Assembly: GCA_031296105.1 (NCBI GenBank)
Contig: JARLGJ010000066.1
Span: 1-48,597 of the forward strand
Direction of reading: 5' to 3'
From: Acidobacteriota bacterium
GTDB taxonomy: Bacteria > Acidobacteriota > Terriglobia > Terriglobales > Acidobacteriaceae
DNA: 48,597 bases
Shown here: one piece after another, positions 45,854 through 48,597 of the stretch
Position numbering within the stretch: the stretch's first letter is position 1
Layout: each line of letters opens with the position of its first letter
Translations under genes and position numbers: made by a program
The notes under the pieces: generated by a model
The model's input: the letters and a program-made list of their open reading frames with translations, nothing else
The model's database searches: none
What the model was told of the DNA's origin: nothing

Positions 45854-47278
45854 ATGGCAGCTTCCTACAACGGAGTTCCGCTGCCCGGCAACGGCCGCGT
45901 TGTCGAGTTCAAGGACGGCAAGTTCGCAATCCCCGACAATCCCATCATCCCTTTCATTGAAGGCGACGGCACCGGCCGCGACATCTGGAAGGCCAGCGTG
46001 CGCGTCATTGACGCCGCAGTGGCCCAGGCCTACGGCGGCCGCCGCAAGATTGCCTGGTATGAGGTGTTCGCCGGCGAAAAGGCCAAGGAGAAGTTCGGCA
46101 CCTGGCTGCCGGACGACACCGTCGATGCCTTCCGCGCCCTGCGCATCGGCATCAAGGGGCCGCTCACCACGCCCATCGGCGGCGGCATCCGCTCGCTGAA
46201 CGTCGCGCTGCGCCAGATCCTCGATCTCTACGCCTGCGTGCGCCCGGTGAAGTACTACGGCGGAATCCCTTCGCCGGTCAAGCATCCCGAGCGCATGAAC
46301 ATCGTCATCTTCCGCGAGAACACCGAAGACGTCTACGCCGGCATCGAGTGGAAGCAGGGAACACCGGAGGCCGCCAAGCTCATCGACTTCCTCAACAACG
46401 TGATGTTGCAGGGCGGCAAAAAACAGGTGCGGCTGGATTCGGGCGTGGGCATCAAGCCCATCTCCATCACAGGCACCAAGCGCCTGGTGCGCATGGCCAT
46501 TGAGTTCGCGCTCAAAAACAAGCGCCCCAGCGTGACCATTGTGCACAAGGGCAACATCCAGAAGTTCACCGAAGGCGCATTCCGCGAGTGGGGCTATGAA
46601 GTGGCCACCCAGGAGTTCCGCCACGAGACCGTCACCGAGCGCGAAAGCTGGATCCTCGGCAACAAGGACGCCAACCCTTCGCTCTCGGTCGAGGACAACG
46701 CCCACCTCATCGAGCCCGGCATGGAGTTTGCGCCCGAAGACTTCCGCCAGGGCATTTACGCCGAGGTCAAGGGCGTGCTCGACGCCATCTACGCCACCCA
46801 CGGCAACGGCCAGTGGAAGCAGAAGCTGCTCATCAACGACCGCATCGCCGACTCCATCTTCCAGCAGGTGGTCACACGCGCCGACGAATACTCGGTGCTG
46901 GCCACGCCGAACCTCAACGGAGACTACATCAGCGACGCCTGTGCCGCGCAGGTCGGCGGACTGGGCATCGCTCCGGGCGCCAACATCGGCGCCGAGCACG
47001 CCATCTTCGAGGCCACGCACGGCACGGCTCCCAAGTACGCCGACAAGGATGTGATCAATCCCGGCTCGGTGATTCTCTCGGCCGTCATGATGCTCGAGTT
47101 CATGGGCTGGAGCGAGGCCGCCAAGCTGATCGAGGACGGCATGGAGCGCACCATCGAGCAGAAGCGCGTGACCTACGATTTTGAGCGCCTGATGCCGGGC
47201 GCCACCAAGCTCCACACCAGCGAATTTGCATCGGCCATCATTGAAAACATGGCCGCCGCGGTCGCCGGTGCGAGATAA
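45854..47278 (+). CDS. icd: NADP-dependent isocitrate dehydrogenase
   Basis: A 474-residue TCA-cycle enzyme that converts isocitrate to 2-oxoglutarate. The motif [14 protein letters not shown] contains the Ser that binds isocitrate and is phosphorylated in E. coli. [17 protein letters not shown] has the Lys-Tyr pair typical of NADP use. NRI-like [16 protein letters not shown] ends the active site. AGGAGG at 45844-45849 fixes ATG 45854; an upstream reading from 45755 is not supported. Its product feeds glutamate and so links to glnA/glnE upstream. Hairpin H6 follows 29 nt after the stop. Confidence 0.95.
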   Translation: MAASYNGVPLPGNGRVVEFKDGKFAIPDNPIIPFIEGDGTGRDIWKASVRVIDAAVAQAYGGRRKIAWYEVFAGEKAKEKFGTWLPDDTVDAFRALRIGIKGPLTTPIGGGIRSLNVALRQILDLYACVRPVKYYGGIPSPVKHPERMNIVIFRENTEDVYAGIEWKQGTPEAAKLIDFLNNVMLQGGKKQVRLDSGVGIKPISITGTKRLVRMAIEFALKNKRPSVTIVHKGNIQKFTEGAFREWGYEVATQEFRHETVTERESWILGNKDANPSLSVEDNAHLIEPGMEFAPEDFRQGIYAEVKGVLDAIYATHGNGQWKQKLLINDRIADSIFQQVVTRADEYSVLATPNLNGDYISDACAAQVGGLGIAPGANIGAEHAIFEATHGTAPKYADKDVINPGSVILSAVMMLEFMGWSEAAKLIEDGMERTIEQKRVTYDFERLMPGATKLHTSEFASAIIENMAAAVAGAR

Positions 47279-47307
47279 TAATGCCGCACGCCCGCCGCTT
47301 TTTTTCG

Positions 47308-47344
47308 GTGCCCCATGCAAGCCCGCAGTTGGCTTGAGTGGGAA
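47308..47344 (+). repeat. Capped hairpin H6
   Basis: Begins GTGCCCCA and ends TGGGAA. Stem CCCATGCAAGCC with GGCTTGAGTGGG has one G-A mismatch; loop CGCAGTT. A T run lies before it rather than after it, so it is not a standard intrinsic terminator for icd. Confidence 0.85.
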
Positions 47345-47410
47345 CGGCAAGCACCGTTGCGGCGGGCTCGTGAGACGTCCTTCATACGAATTTTGTGGAT
47401 AGGCCCGTAG

Positions 47411-48355
<945 letters not shown>

Positions 48356-48382
48356 CTACGTTTCGTTTCAAGAACCAAACGG

Positions 48383-48421
48383 GTGCCCCATTCTGGCCGT
48401 AGTTGCCAGGGTGGGGTTTTT
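48383..48421 (+). terminator. Capped hairpin H7 acting as mdh terminator
   Basis: Begins GTGCCCCA. A 12-bp stem (CCCCATTCTGGC with GCCAGGGTGGGG, two T-G pairs) encloses loop CGTAGTT and is followed by five T residues. It belongs to the capped hairpin family but has the form of an intrinsic terminator, 27 nt after mdh. Confidence 0.85.
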
Positions 48422-48515
48422 CATTGGAATGGCCCCGTACCACTCCATGGATATACCCCCATGAGCGCTAAGATAAATATTGACGGGATTCTGCCCAGGG
48501 CGTTAGTCTTTGCGC

Positions 48516-48597
48516 ATGGCGGAGCTTGAGAACTGGCAGGTCTTGTGCAGTCTGTTTCCCGCGGAGTGGGAGCAGCTTGGCCGCTCTAGCGGCGCGA
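48516..48597 (+). CDS. Partial gene, probably an IS4-like transposase
   Basis: The first 27 residues of a gene cut by the window edge: a Trp-rich start, then SLFPAEWEQLGRSSGA. This pattern, a leucine/proline segment followed by W-x-x-L-(x)n-SGA, resembles the N-terminus of IS4-type transposases, but the piece is too short to be sure. There is no clear ribosome site. The bases between 48422 and 48515 could hold the left end of the insertion sequence; I cannot see a matching right end. Confidence 0.4.
   Translation, partial: MAELENWQVLCSLFPAEWEQLGRSSGA

Overview
The window is GC-rich, densely coded bacterial DNA, most likely from an Acidobacteriota chromosome (class Terriglobia or a close relative). 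That assignment is an inference. It rests on the mix of gene families (GreB, pyruvoyl-dependent arginine decarboxylase, a CXXCH-type NrfA, adjacent glnA and glnE, a TMTC-like TPR membrane protein) and on the many small palindromic repeats between genes. I count about 41 protein genes, a partial gene at the right edge and one tRNA-Arg(CCU). There is no rRNA, CRISPR array, prophage or complete insertion sequence.

Layout. 1-5.2 kb: a UbiD-type decarboxylase, a membrane M48 protease, inositol-3-phosphate synthase, a small exported protein, then tRNA-Arg. 5.4-8.7 kb (minus strand): a cell-surface sugar cluster of GT2 glycosyltransferase, FemAB-like acyltransferase and Gfo/Idh/MocA oxidoreductase. 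9-15.2 kb (plus): an exported HELVH protein, an MTA phosphorylase and PfkB kinase pair, a GT39-like membrane glycosyltransferase and a RutE-like nitroreductase. 15.4-20.2 kb (minus): isochorismatase-like hydrolase, serine hydrolase, MurA and TMTC-like protein, closely spaced. 20.3-27.9 kb: GHMP kinase and CPBP protease, a penicillin acylase, NrfA, and an arginine deiminase-fold protein without its catalytic Cys. 27.9-32.6 kb: NagZ, a soluble PRC/MgtE-N/CBS protein, a membrane protein with a Cys-rich tail, and an Nramp-related transporter with a magnesium-type substrate site. 32.7-35.3 kb (minus): MocA-like protein, HAD phosphatase, cobalamin-binding-like protein and Nudix hydrolase. 35.3-37.6 kb: an AT-richer accessory patch with repeats, a DUF2188 protein and an FRG-domain protein. 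37.7-48.4 kb: GreB, a lone NuoB, pyruvoyl arginine decarboxylase, LysR regulator, glnA, glnE, icd and mdh. The right edge starts a probable transposase.

Functional links. glnA and glnE encode glutamine synthetase and the enzyme that adenylylates it. icd and mdh are both TCA-cycle genes. MurA and NagZ make and recycle peptidoglycan precursors. The MgtE-N/CBS protein and the Nramp-related transporter plausibly form a split magnesium sensor and channel.

The most unusual signal lies between the genes. Eight short hairpins share fixed outer ends (GTGCCCCA-like and TGGGA-like) but have different, still self-complementary stems. One of them has the form of an intrinsic terminator. A second family is a 161-162 bp composite element of four GGCTNNAGCC hairpins, with three full copies and one half copy. 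Paired, compensating base changes between its copies suggest that the fold is maintained.
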